Below the pieces are notes generated by a model. That model was not told the origin of the DNA. It made no database searches and saw only the letters and a list, made by a program, of their open reading frames with translations. Source: JAICNG01 sp035249985 (GTDB taxonomy: Bacteria; Gemmatimonadota; Gemmatimonadetes; Gemmatimonadales; Gemmatimonadaceae). Taken from it: a DNA stretch of 64,000 nt. A program made the position numbers and the translations under genes. Position 1 is the stretch's first letter. Each line of letters starts with the position of its first letter. The stretch is from assembly GCA_035249985.1 (NCBI GenBank), contig DATFFP010000028.1, positions 62,001 to 126,000 of the forward strand. Reading direction: 5' to 3'. Positions 25,965 through 34,434 of this stretch are shown here, piece by piece.

Positions 25965-28442
25965 CTATCGCGTCGCCGGCGTTGCCGACTCCACATCGGC
26001 GACCGGTCCATCGGCGAGCGCGGGACGCTTGGCCGTTTCCGGCTGCACGTCTGCCGGTGGCTTGTCCGCCGCGATCGCCGTCGGCTGAAGGAGAGCCAGA
26101 CGCAGCACCTCATCCATCGCCTGCACGAACGTGAACGCCATGTTCGTGCGCACCTCGTCAGGCACATCGCGCAGATCCTTCTCGTTCGATTTCGGGAGGA
26201 TCACCTCACGCAGGCCGGCACGATATGCGGCGAGCACCTTCTCCTTCACGCCACCGATCTCCAGCACCTTGCCACGCAGCGTCACCTCGCCGGTCATCGC
26301 CACGTCCCGGCGAACGGGCCGATCGCTCAACACACTCGCGATGGCGAGTGTGATCGAGATACCGGCGCTCGGGCCGTCCTTCGGGATCGCGCCGGCGGGA
26401 AAGTGGATGTGGAGATCGAAATCCTTGAATGCCTTGTCGTCGATGTGGAGCTGATCGGCGCGTGAGCGGACGTACGAGTAGCCGGCATCCACCGATTCGC
26501 GCATCACTTCGCCGAGCTGCCCGGTCACGATCAATCGGCCCGAGCCCGGCATCTTCAACGCCTCGATCACCATGAGATCGCCGCCGGTGGACGTCCACGC
26601 GAGCCCGGTCACCGCGCCGATCTCGGGCTCCTTCTCCGCCTCCTCCACCGGGTAGCGCGGAACGCCGAGGATTTCCTCGACCAGGGCGTTGTCGACGACC
26701 CAGGCGCCTTCCTCGCCGTCGGCCTTTTTGCGCGCACGCTTGCGCATGACGGCGGCGACGTTGCGCGAGAAGCCTCGCAGCCCCGCCTCACGAGAGTACC
26801 GGCTCGAGACGAAGGTGAGCACCTCGTCCGTGAACTGGAGATCCTTGTCGGTGATCCCATGCTCCTCGAACAGCTTCGGGAGCAGGTAGCGCCAGGCGAT
26901 CTCGACCTTCTCCTCGATCGTGTAGCCCGCGATGCGAATGACTTCCATGCGATCGCGCAGCGGCGCCGGAATGTCGAACAGGTTGTTCGCCGTGCAGATG
27001 AACAGAATCGCCGATAGATCGAAGGGAAGATTGACGTAGTGGTCGACGAAGTCGTGGTTCTGCGACGGATCGAGTACCTCGAGCATCGCCGCCGTCGGAT
27101 CACCCGACGGCCCACCGGCCGACATCTTGTCGATCTCGTCGATCATGATGACAGGATCCTTCACGCCGACGCGGCGCAGCGCCTGAATCACCATGCCCGG
27201 CATGGCGCCGACGTACGTGCGCCGGTGACCGCGGATCTCGGCCTCGTCACGCACCCCGCCCACCGAGATGCGCGAGAACTGTCGCCCGATGGACTTCGCG
27301 ATCGCCTCACCGAGCGACGTCTTTCCCGTTCCCGGAGGGCCGACGAAGCAGAGGATCGGGCCGTGCGGATCGCCGCCGCGCAGCTTCCGCACGGCGAGAT
27401 ACTCGATGATGCGCTCCTTCGCTTCGTTCAGCCCGTAGTGCCGGTTGTCGAGCGCCTCCTGCACCTTCGGAAGCGTGATCTCCTCATCGCCCGAGCGCTT
27501 GTGCCAGGGCAGGGCGAGCAGCCAGTCGAGATAATTCCTGATGACCTGGTATTCGCTCGACGCCGGCGACAGCATGCGCAGGCGCTCCGTCTCGCGACGT
27601 GCCTCCTGCGCGGCTTTGTCGGGCATCTTCGCGTCTTCGATCTTCTTCAGGAGGTCGAGCGCTTCCTTCTCACCCGGATCGGCTTCACCGAGCTCCGCCT
27701 GGATCGCGCGCAGCTGCTGGCGCAGGTAGAACTCGCGCTGGTGCTGCTCGATCTTCACCTCGGTCTGCCGCTTGATGTCCTCCATGACGCGTGCGCGCGC
27801 CACCTCGCGCTCCAGACGCGACAGGACGAACTTGATGCGCTCGCCGACGTCGAGACGCTGGAGCACCTCGTCCTTGTCGGCGATGCGGAAGTTCATGTTC
27901 GTCGCCGCCAGATCGGCGAACCGTCCCGGATCCGACATGTTCATCTTCAGGATCGCCGGCACTTCATCCGGGATACGGTCGATCAGCTCGGCGAGCGTCT
28001 CCGCCGCCGAGACGAGTCGCGTCATGAGCTCCTCGCCCTGCACCGGCTCCGGTGGCGTCTCCTTCGCCGGCTTGACGACCGCGACAGGGAAGGGCTCGTG
28101 CGCGTCGATCCCCTCGATCGTGATGCGACGCAGTCCCTGCAGCGTGATCTGAATGGTTTCGCCGGGCAGGTTGATGCGCTCGTGCACGCGCGCGGCGACG
28201 CCGACCCGGCCGACGAACTGCTCGGTGTTGATCGGCTCATCGTGATCGCCACTGGCGACGACGAGCGCGACGATGAGCCCGTTGTCCTCGTGAGAGCGCA
28301 GGATGGCCAGGTTTTCCGGCGCTCCCATCTGCACGGCGATGGTGCCAAGGGGGTACACGATCGTCGAGCGCAGCGCCATGAGCGGGAGCGTCGGCGGCAG
28401 CTCTGACCGGAGAATGTCTTCTTTGCGCGAAGCTTTAGCCAT
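25965..28442 (-). CDS. lon: ATP-dependent protease Lon
   Basis: An 825-residue cytoplasmic serine protease. It has the N-terminal substrate domain (residues 15-210), a coiled-coil linker (EVKIEQHQREFYLRQQL), the AAA domain with Walker A GPPGTGKTSLG and Walker B VIMIDEIDK, and a C-terminal protease domain with the catalytic Ser in KDGPSAGIS and Lys about 43 residues later. Normal length for bacterial Lon. The last 25 residues are an unconserved tail rich in Ala and Pro. Confidence 0.96.
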   Translation of the reverse strand: MAKASRKEDILRSELPPTLPLMALRSTIVYPLGTIAVQMGAPENLAILRSHEDNGLIVALVVASGDHDEPINTEQFVGRVGVAARVHERINLPGETIQITLQGLRRITIEGIDAHEPFPVAVVKPAKETPPEPVQGEELMTRLVSAAETLAELIDRIPDEVPAILKMNMSDPGRFADLAATNMNFRIADKDEVLQRLDVGERIKFVLSRLEREVARARVMEDIKRQTEVKIEQHQREFYLRQQLRAIQAELGEADPGEKEALDLLKKIEDAKMPDKAAQEARRETERLRMLSPASSEYQVIRNYLDWLLALPWHKRSGDEEITLPKVQEALDNRHYGLNEAKERIIEYLAVRKLRGGDPHGPILCFVGPPGTGKTSLGEAIAKSIGRQFSRISVGGVRDEAEIRGHRRTYVGAMPGMVIQALRRVGVKDPVIMIDEIDKMSAGGPSGDPTAAMLEVLDPSQNHDFVDHYVNLPFDLSAILFICTANNLFDIPAPLRDRMEVIRIAGYTIEEKVEIAWRYLLPKLFEEHGITDKDLQFTDEVLTFVSSRYSREAGLRGFSRNVAAVMRKRARKKADGEEGAWVVDNALVEEILGVPRYPVEEAEKEPEIGAVTGLAWTSTGGDLMVIEALKMPGSGRLIVTGQLGEVMRESVDAGYSYVRSRADQLHIDDKAFKDFDLHIHFPAGAIPKDGPSAGISITLAIASVLSDRPVRRDVAMTGEVTLRGKVLEIGGVKEKVLAAYRAGLREVILPKSNEKDLRDVPDEVRTNMAFTFVQAMDEVLRLALLQPTAIAADKPPADVQPETAKRPALADGPVADVESATPATR

Positions 28443-28539
28443 CGGTGGCTGGAAAGGGTTTACAAAAGTAACGCCTCATCCGCGCGGATGGTGGGGCCCA
28501 GCCCAGGCTTCGGGGCGAAAGGTCACCGTAGCTCCGGCG

Positions 28540-28564
28540 GGCCCAGGGCCTTGGCCCTTGGGCC
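28540..28564. other. Strong GC hairpin between lon and ffh
   Basis: GGCCCAGGGCC and GGCCCTTGGGCC pair around a two-base loop, about 20 bases before the ffh start. No T run follows on either strand, so it is not a standard terminator. It could affect ffh translation or lon leader folding. No SRP RNA signature was found near it. Confidence 0.5.
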
Positions 28565-28587
28565 GCGCCGTCAATAGCTTTCCTTCG

Positions 28588-29916
28588 ATGTTTGACGAAC
28601 TCTCTGAAAAGCTCGACGCCGTCTTCGCGCGGCTGCGCGGCCGAGGCGTTCTTACCGAAAGCGACATCAAGGAGGGGCTGCGCGAGGTGCGCCGCGTCCT
28701 CCTCGAGGCTGACGTCAACTTCCAGCTCACGCGCGAGTTCCTCGAGCGCGTCGAGAAAAAGGCCGTCGGAGTCGCCGCGCTCAAGACGGTCTCCCCAGGG
28801 CAACAGCTCGTCAAGATCGTGCACGACGAGCTGGCCGCCATGCTCGGTGAGCGTCGCGAGGGGCTGCGCCTCAGCACCGTACCCCCCACCATCGTGCTCA
28901 TGGTGGGCCTGCAGGGATCCGGCAAGACGACGACCGCGGCCAAGCTTGCCCGTCGCCTCAAGAACGAAGGGCGCACCGTCCGGCTGATCGCCGCCGATGT
29001 CTATCGTCCGGCAGCGATCGATCAGCTCGAGACCCTCGGCAAGCAGCTCGAGATTCCAGTATACGCCGAACGCGACAGCCAGGACGTGGTTCGCATCGCG
29101 CGCCATGGAATCGACGAAGCCCGTCGCGCGCGCGACCGCGTGGTGATCGTCGATACTGCCGGCCGTCTCCAGATCGATGAGGAGATGATGGCCGAGCTCG
29201 AGCGACTGAAGGACACCGTTCATCCCGACGAGATCCTGCTGGTCGCCGATGGCATGACCGGTCAGGACGCGGTGAAGATCGCGAAGGGCTTCGACGACCG
29301 GCTCGGGGTCACCGGTGTCGTCCTGACGAAGATGGATGGCGACGCGCGCGGTGGCGCGGCGCTTTCGATCTACGGCGTGACGAAGAAGCCGATCAAATAC
29401 GTCGGCGTCGGCGAGAAGCTCGATGCGCTGGACGAGTTTCACCCCGAGCGCATGGCGGGGCGCATTCTCCAGATGGGCGACATCGTGTCGCTCGTCGAGA
29501 AGGCCCAGGGCGCGTTCGACGCGGACGAGGCCAAGCGCCTCGAGAAGAAAGTCCGGAAGGAGGGGATGGACCTCCAGGACTTCCTGACGGCGATGAAGCA
29601 GATCCAGAAGATGGGACCGCTCGAGGGACTCCTCGGTTTGTTGCCTGGCGTCAACATGAAGGCGCTGAAGCAGGCGAAGGTGGACCCGAAGCGGATGCGC
29701 CATCTCGAGGCGATCGTGCTGTCGATGACTCCGGAAGAGCGCCGCCAGCCGGGAATCATCAACGGCTCCCGCCGCGCCCGAATCGCGAAGGGCGCGGGCC
29801 GGCCGACCAGCGAGGTGAACAAGCTGCTCGACCAGTTCCGGGACATGCAGAAGATGATGAAGAAAATGGCGAAGGGTGGGATGCGGCCGCCGCCGTCCAT
29901 GTTCGGGATGAGATAG
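28588..29916 (+). CDS. ffh: Signal recognition particle protein Ffh
   Basis: A GTPase that binds signal peptides and 4.5S RNA to deliver membrane proteins to FtsY. The 442-residue protein has the N domain (MFDELSEKLDAVFARLRGRG), the G domain with GLQGSGKTTTAAKLA, DTAGRLQ and TKMDGDARGGAALS, and a Met-rich M domain ending in MKKMAKGGMRPPP. The ATG at 28588 begins the conserved N-terminus, so the longer upstream open frame is not used. Confidence 0.96.
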   Translation: MFDELSEKLDAVFARLRGRGVLTESDIKEGLREVRRVLLEADVNFQLTREFLERVEKKAVGVAALKTVSPGQQLVKIVHDELAAMLGERREGLRLSTVPPTIVLMVGLQGSGKTTTAAKLARRLKNEGRTVRLIAADVYRPAAIDQLETLGKQLEIPVYAERDSQDVVRIARHGIDEARRARDRVVIVDTAGRLQIDEEMMAELERLKDTVHPDEILLVADGMTGQDAVKIAKGFDDRLGVTGVVLTKMDGDARGGAALSIYGVTKKPIKYVGVGEKLDALDEFHPERMAGRILQMGDIVSLVEKAQGAFDADEAKRLEKKVRKEGMDLQDFLTAMKQIQKMGPLEGLLGLLPGVNMKALKQAKVDPKRMRHLEAIVLSMTPEERRQPGIINGSRRARIAKGAGRPTSEVNKLLDQFRDMQKMMKKMAKGGMRPPPSMFGMR

Positions 29917-29945
29917 GTCGGTATCGCACGGGGCTAACTGCATCA

Positions 29946-30030
29946 CCACAGAGGCACAGAGGACACGGAGAACGGCGACTGCACAGGCCCTGTGCAGTCG
30001 CCGTTCTCCGTGTCCTCTGTGACTCTGTGG
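29946..30030. repeat. Nearly perfect 42-bp palindrome with CACAGAGG words
   Basis: Left arm 29946-29987 and right arm 29989-30030 pair with a single mismatch around a one-base loop. Words such as CACAGAGG and ACACGG recur. It occupies the gap after ffh. A folded RNA would be a 42-pair stem, far longer than a terminator, and no T run follows. Confidence 0.9.
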
Positions 30031-30160
30031 CTAATGCCGTTGGCCGCTGCCACTCTCGTCGCTAGATTAAGCGACACCCCAGGTGCGTGCCGGAGATGCC
30101 GGCTATCGCGAGGAGCCTGGCGCAGCGCAGAACGATCTTCCTAACGAGGAGCACGGTTCC

Positions 30161-30466
30161 ATGGCAGTGAAAATCCGTCTCCGGCGCGTCGGCCGGAAAA
30201 AGAGCCCGTTGTACCGCATTGTCGTCGCCGAGAGCACGAGCCCGCGCGATGGCAAGTTCATCGAGATTATTGGACAGTATGCGCCTCGTTTGTCAGCCGA
30301 TGCGCTGAAGATCGACAGCGCCCGCGCCAATCACTGGCTCGAGCATGGCGCGCAGCCCTCGGATACCGTGCGCTCGCTCCTTCGGCGAGCCGGGATCCTC
30401 AAGCAGCGCCACGAGGCTCGCCTCGCGCGCAAGCTGCAGTCGAAGGCAGTCCCGGTCGCCGAGTAG
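30161..30466 (+). CDS. rpsP: Ribosomal protein bS16
   Basis: A 101-residue small-subunit protein: MAVKIRLRRVGRKKSPLYRIVV start, VAESTSPRDGKFIEIIGQY and a helical tail. A GAGGAG sequence lies 11 bases before the ATG at 30161. It starts the rpsP-rimM-trmD-rplS cluster found across bacteria. The next gene starts 26 bases later. Confidence 0.96.
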   Translation: MAVKIRLRRVGRKKSPLYRIVVAESTSPRDGKFIEIIGQYAPRLSADALKIDSARANHWLEHGAQPSDTVRSLLRRAGILKQRHEARLARKLQSKAVPVAE

Positions 30467-30491
30467 CGCGACTCACGCGCTTCACCGCGCC

Positions 30492-31025
30492 GTGGCCACG
30501 CGCGAAGATCTGGTTGTCGTCGGCCGAGTGCGTCGGCCGCATGGCGTGCGCGGCGAAGTGTTGATCGAGCCTCTGACGGACGAGCCGGATGCGGTCTACG
30601 CATCCGGCCGTCGCGTTTTCGGGGGTACGAGCGAGGGTCCGATGAACGACGAGGCGCCGACGCTCACCGTCATCGAGACGCGGCCGTTCAAGGACGGGCT
30701 CCTCGTCCGCTTCGAGCAGATAGGCGATCGCACCGCCGCGGAGCTGTGGAACGGACGCCTTCTCTTCGTGCCGGAGGACGAGCTGGCGCCGCTCGGGGAA
30801 GGTGAGATCTACCAGCACGAGCTCAAGGGAATGACCGTCGAGCTCTCGTCAGGCGAGGTCGTGGGAACCGTCGCCGACGTCTTCGAGGTTCCTCAGGGAT
30901 TGCTGCTCGACGTCGCGCGCGAGCGCGGAACGGTGCTCGTCCCCTTTTCCGGCGAGATCGTTATCGACGTCGACCGGACGAGGCGCGTCGTGCGGATCGA
31001 TCCGCCGGCAGGGTTGCTCGAGTAA
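30492..31025 (+). CDS. rimM: Ribosome maturation factor RimM
   Basis: Assists 30S head assembly through bS16 and uS19 contacts. The 177-residue protein has VVVGRVRRPHGVRGEVLIEPLTD and the PRC-barrel part (IYQHELKGMTVELSSGEVVGTV, VPFSGEIVIDVD). The GTG at 30492 gives the usual N-terminus; an in-frame upstream start would overlap rpsP. The TAA stop overlaps the trmD ATG by one base. Confidence 0.95.
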   Translation: MATREDLVVVGRVRRPHGVRGEVLIEPLTDEPDAVYASGRRVFGGTSEGPMNDEAPTLTVIETRPFKDGLLVRFEQIGDRTAAELWNGRLLFVPEDELAPLGEGEIYQHELKGMTVELSSGEVVGTVADVFEVPQGLLLDVARERGTVLVPFSGEIVIDVDRTRRVVRIDPPAGLLE

Positions 31026-31693
31026 TGCTGCGCGTCACCGTCGTCACCATCTTTCCCGAGTTCTTTCAGGCCCCGCTCTCGTTGAGCATCCCGGCCAAGG
31101 CCGCGCAGGCGGGCTCGGTCGAGTACCGCGTGGTCGATCTCCGCGAATTCACCCACGACCGCCACCGGACGGTGGACGACTATCCGTACGGCGGCGGCCC
31201 GGGCATGGTGATGAAGCCCGAGCCTTTCTTCGAGGCCGTCGAGTCCCTCGGCGCGGCCGCCCCGATCATTCTCGTCTCCGCACGCGGGACGCCCTTTACC
31301 CAGGCCGATGCACGCCGATACGCCGAGGGCCGTGAGCTGACGATCCTGTGTGGCCACTACAAGGACGTCGATCAGCGCGTCGCCGACCATCTGGCGACGG
31401 AAGAGGTGTCGTTAGGCCCGTTCGTGCTGAGCGGCGGCGAGCCGGCCGCGCTCGCCATTGTCGACGCGACGGTTCGGTTGCTCCCCGGCGCCATGTCCGA
31501 CCACGAGAGTGCCTACACCGACTCCCACTGGGAGGACGGGTTGAGCGCACCGAGCTATACCCGCCCGCCGGTATTTCGGGGGCTCGCGGTCCCTGAGGTG
31601 CTGTTGTCCGGCGATCACGCGCGCATCGCGGCCTGGAGGCGTGCCGAGGCGGCGCGTCTCACTGAGGAGCGGCGGAGCGAGCCTCGAGCATGA
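31025..31693 (+). CDS. trmD: tRNA (guanine-N1)-methyltransferase TrmD
   Basis: Methylates G37 of tRNAs reading CNN and related codons. The 222-residue protein has VTIFPEFFQAPLSLSI, YPYGGGPGMVMKPEPF, the knot residues LCGHYKDVDQRV and the Asp-rich LSGGEPAALAIVDATVRLLPG. Slightly shorter than the about 250 usual, mainly at the C-terminus. It overlaps the following dehydrogenase gene by four bases. Confidence 0.94.
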   Translation: MLRVTVVTIFPEFFQAPLSLSIPAKAAQAGSVEYRVVDLREFTHDRHRTVDDYPYGGGPGMVMKPEPFFEAVESLGAAAPIILVSARGTPFTQADARRYAEGRELTILCGHYKDVDQRVADHLATEEVSLGPFVLSGGEPAALAIVDATVRLLPGAMSDHESAYTDSHWEDGLSAPSYTRPPVFRGLAVPEVLLSGDHARIAAWRRAEAARLTEERRSEPRA

Positions 31694-33072
31694 AGTCGAT
31701 CGACCCTGCGACTGGCGAGGTCCTGGCGACGTTCGAGACACACACCGCCGAGCAGGTCGACGCGCGCGTTGCACGTGCCCAGGATGCGTGGCGGAGTTGG
31801 CGCACGAGGCCCTTCGCCGAGCGGGCCAGGATCATGATCAGGGCGGCAGAGCTCCTCGAGGCCGGCCGTGCCGAGCTAGGTCGCCTCATGACGCGAGAGA
31901 TGGGGAAACCCATTCGCGCCGCCATGGAGGAGGCCGCGAAATGCGCGACCGCGTGCCGCTACTATGCTCTCAACGCCGAACGGCACCTCGCGCGACGCGA
32001 GGTGCGAACCGAGAGCGGGGAGAGCTTCGTTCTCTTTCAGCCGCTCGGTGTCGTGCTCGCCGTGATGCCGTGGAATTTCCCGTTCTGGCAAGTCTTCCGA
32101 TTCGCGGCGCCAGCGCTCATGGCGGGCAACGCCGGCCTGCTCAAGCATGCCTCGAACGTCCCTCAGTGCGCGCTCGCCATCGAGGACGTGCTGAGGCGTG
32201 CCGGGCTTCCCGACGGTGTATTCCAGACCCTGCTGATCGGTTCCGACGCTGTCGCTCCCCTGATCGCGGACGCGCGTATCGCAGCGGTAACGCTTACCGG
32301 AAGCGAAGCAGCGGGGCGGGACGTTGGAGCACGCGCCGGCCGGGAGATCAAGCCCAGTGTCCTCGAGCTCGGCGGAAGCGATCCGTTCATCGTTATGCCG
32401 TCGGCGCCACTCGAAGAAGCAGTGGAGACGGCTGTGCGAGCGCGCACCGTCAACAATGGGCAGTCGTGCATTGCCGCCAAGCGGTTCATCGTTCACGAAG
32501 CGATCTTCGACGCGTTCGCCAAGCGGTTCGTCGAGCGAATGAGAGCGCTTCCGGTGGGCAACCCGCTCGATGAGAAGACCGAGATCGGCCCGCTCGCGAC
32601 GGCTCGGATTCTTACCGATCTCGATGACCAGGTGAAGCGCGCGGTTGCTCGAGGCGCGCGCGTGCTAACCGGGGGTCGGCGACTCGAGCGGCCGGGAAAC
32701 TTCTACGAGCCCACCGTTCTCGTCGACGTGTCGGAAGACTCGCCAGCTGCGCGTGAAGAGCTCTTTGGCCCGGTCGCGCCCCTGTTCCGCGCGCGGGACC
32801 TCGCCCACGCGATCCGCATGGCGAACGCATCCACGTTCGGCCTCGGCGCCGCGGCATGGACGAGCGACCCGAAGGAACGGGAGCAGCTCATCGACGAGCT
32901 CGAGTCGGGGACGGTGGCCATCAACGGGATGGTCGCCAGCGATACGCGCTTGCCCTTTGGTGGAATCAAGCGCTCGGGATACGGGCGGGAGTTGGGCGAA
33001 GAGGGGATTCGCGCGTTCGTGAACGTGAAGACGGTGCGCGTTGGCGTGACGAGCTCGGCGCGCACCGAATGA
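31690..33072 (+). CDS. NAD(P)-dependent aldehyde dehydrogenase, succinate-semialdehyde type
   Basis: Oxidises an aldehyde to the acid with NAD(P). The 460-residue protein has PWNFPFWQVFRFAAPALMAGN, the cofactor glycine stretch TGSEAAGRD, the general base Glu in LELGGSDPFIV and the nucleophile Cys in NNGQSCIAAKRF. The substrate assignment to succinate semialdehyde rests on overall family likeness only. Its start overlaps trmD, so it is transcribed with the tRNA and ribosome genes, an unusual position for a metabolic enzyme between trmD and rplS. Confidence 0.9.
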   Translation: MKSIDPATGEVLATFETHTAEQVDARVARAQDAWRSWRTRPFAERARIMIRAAELLEAGRAELGRLMTREMGKPIRAAMEEAAKCATACRYYALNAERHLARREVRTESGESFVLFQPLGVVLAVMPWNFPFWQVFRFAAPALMAGNAGLLKHASNVPQCALAIEDVLRRAGLPDGVFQTLLIGSDAVAPLIADARIAAVTLTGSEAAGRDVGARAGREIKPSVLELGGSDPFIVMPSAPLEEAVETAVRARTVNNGQSCIAAKRFIVHEAIFDAFAKRFVERMRALPVGNPLDEKTEIGPLATARILTDLDDQVKRAVARGARVLTGGRRLERPGNFYEPTVLVDVSEDSPAAREELFGPVAPLFRARDLAHAIRMANASTFGLGAAAWTSDPKEREQLIDELESGTVAINGMVASDTRLPFGGIKRSGYGRELGEEGIRAFVNVKTVRVGVTSSARTE

Positions 33073-33075
33073 AGT

Positions 33076-33151
33076 CAAAGACGTCAGATGTCAGAATGCA
33101 GCTACAGCGATGCTCATGCTGAACGCGGTATTGTGACATCTGACGTCTTTG
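33076..33151. repeat. Perfect 18-bp inverted repeat with following T run
   Basis: CAAAGACGTCAGATGTCA at 33076-33093 and its exact complement at 33134-33151 enclose a 40-base loop, and CCTTTTTCT follows at 33152. It sits three bases after the dehydrogenase stop and can act as a terminator for the plus-strand operon. Stem words (GACGTCA, GATGTCA) are again 7-base repeats. Confidence 0.8.
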
Positions 33152-33165
33152 CCTTTTTCTGCTCG

Positions 33166-33492
33166 TCAGGCAGCCCGCGTCGTCGCGGAGGTGGAGCCGC
33201 TGCCCCGGAGTGCCGCTACCAGCTGGCCGAGCGCTCCCACGACACCCTCATTGCCCTCCCGCAGCAGCGCGGCAAGGATGTGCTTGCATACCTGCTCTCG
33301 CCACAGGTGATCGCCGCAGTCGCATCGCGGCTGATTGGCGCCGTAGAGGTCGACCCAGTGGGTCACCGTCCCTCCCGACACCTGGTACTGACCGTGCCCG
33401 ATCCGCTGCGTACGCAGCGCCAGGCTCCGCTCGAGCCGCGGCAAGTCGATGCCGTTCGCGGCGAGCTCCACGTGGTGGTTCCACATCGCCAT
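33166..33492 (-). CDS. SWIM zinc-finger protein
   Basis: A 108-residue protein. The stretch CDCGDHLWREQVCKHILAAL has the C-x-C...C-x-H zinc pattern of SWIM domains, with VDLYGANQPRCDCG before it. SWIM domains bind nucleic acids or partner proteins. The start at 33492 has AAGGAG about six bases upstream; a longer open frame to 33570 lacks a ribosome-binding site. It has no known partner here and converges with the dehydrogenase gene. Confidence 0.75.
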   Translation of the reverse strand: MAMWNHHVELAANGIDLPRLERSLALRTQRIGHGQYQVSGGTVTHWVDLYGANQPRCDCGDHLWREQVCKHILAALLREGNEGVVGALGQLVAALRGSGSTSATTRAA

Positions 33493-33572
33493 CTGCTCCT
33501 TGCACTCGTCCGACCTGATTATCCGTGAACGGGATCTTGTACACCCAAGGCGAGGAAAGGTGCTCGACAAAT

Positions 33573-33632
33573 GGCGCTGGAGAAGCGCTGAGGGCGCTGG
33601 AGGAGCGCTGAGGGCGCTGGAGAAGCGCTGCG
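33573..33632. repeat. Three direct 20-bp repeats with internal hairpins
   Basis: Three units of 20 bases, each GGCGCTGGAGAAGCGCTGAG with one or two changes. Each unit holds a small hairpin (GCGCT...AGCGC). It lies immediately beyond the 3' end of the minus-strand gene that stops at 33635, in the gap before the SWIM gene. Confidence 0.85.
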
Positions 33633-33634
33633 CC

Positions 33635-34303
33635 TTAGCTGTCCTGGAGATCCACCATCCTCATGCTCCCCGCGTACTCCACCGAGCGGGGCTCCTGAAT
33701 GCTGGTCAGCCGCTTTACGACACTGGCGATCCGGCGGGCCTCGGTCAGGAGAATCTGGACGGTGCTCGCGTCGTCAGGCACCAGCGTCTCGGAGACGGAG
33801 AGGAGGGACGCGTGCGAGATCAGCGAGGCCAGGGGATTGTTGATCTCGTGCTGGAGCGCAATCGCCAGCTCACCGACGCCGGCCAGCCAGCGGCTCTGGG
33901 CCAACTCGGCCTCGGCATTCCAGCGCGCAGAGTTCTGCTCCACTCGCCGTTCGGCGATCGCGATGCGCGCGCGAAGGTGGCTGAGCATCACTGGCTTCGT
34001 CACGTAGTCATCGACGCCCGCATCCAGTGCCGCCAGCAGGTCCTCGCCGGCGTCTCGGGCGGTCAGCATCACGACGAACGTCTCGCGCGACCACTCGGAC
34101 GCCCGAATGCGCCGGGTGACATCGACGCCCGTCAGGCTCGGCATATTCCAGTCGATGATGACGAGCTGGGGGTGGTCGGCCTCGAAAATGTGCAGCGCCT
34201 GCTCGCCGTCGCTCGCCTCCAGCACTTCGTGACCCCGCTCGCGTACCGCGTGCGTGGTCAACGTGCGCATGAGGGTGTCGTCGTCGGCGATGAGGACCTT
34301 CAC
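33635..34303 (-). CDS. Response regulator receiver domain fused to a histidine-kinase DHp domain without ATPase
   Basis: A 222-residue protein. The receiver (residues 1-120) has VLIADDDTL, phospho-Asp in VIIDWNMPSLTG and Lys in VTKPVML. The rest is a DHp-type helical hairpin with the phospho-accepting His in LAIALQHEINNPLASLISHA and a following helix ending in VKRLTSIQ. No ATP-binding N, G1 or G2 boxes follow, so it cannot autophosphorylate. It may be a phosphotransfer intermediate or a dimeric regulator. GTG at 34303 is the preferred start; a TTG lies two codons upstream. Confidence 0.82.
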   Translation of the reverse strand: MKVLIADDDTLMRTLTTHAVRERGHEVLEASDGEQALHIFEADHPQLVIIDWNMPSLTGVDVTRRIRASEWSRETFVVMLTARDAGEDLLAALDAGVDDYVTKPVMLSHLRARIAIAERRVEQNSARWNAEAELAQSRWLAGVGELAIALQHEINNPLASLISHASLLSVSETLVPDDASTVQILLTEARRIASVVKRLTSIQEPRSVEYAGSMRMVDLQDS

Positions 34304-34434
34304 GAGCAAAGGACGACCGGCCGCGGGCCGGGGTATCGGGTGGCTGGCATAAACGCTTCAAGGGGTGTAGCTTGCCTGTCTCCATCTGACAATTTTCCAA
34401 TCCTGGGCGGCCCCTTCAGCCCTGAGAGTGCCCT

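Noticed and set aside
25869..26465. Plus-strand open frame opposite DUF445 and lon
   Set aside because: It is antisense to two recognised genes and has no start signal or family likeness.
28443..28587. SRP RNA gene between lon and ffh
   Set aside because: The conserved loop sequence of bacterial SRP RNA is absent; only a GC hairpin is seen.
33076..33151. Riboswitch or attenuator in front of the SWIM gene
   Set aside because: It lies downstream of both converging genes, so it can only act as a terminator or gene-end repeat.
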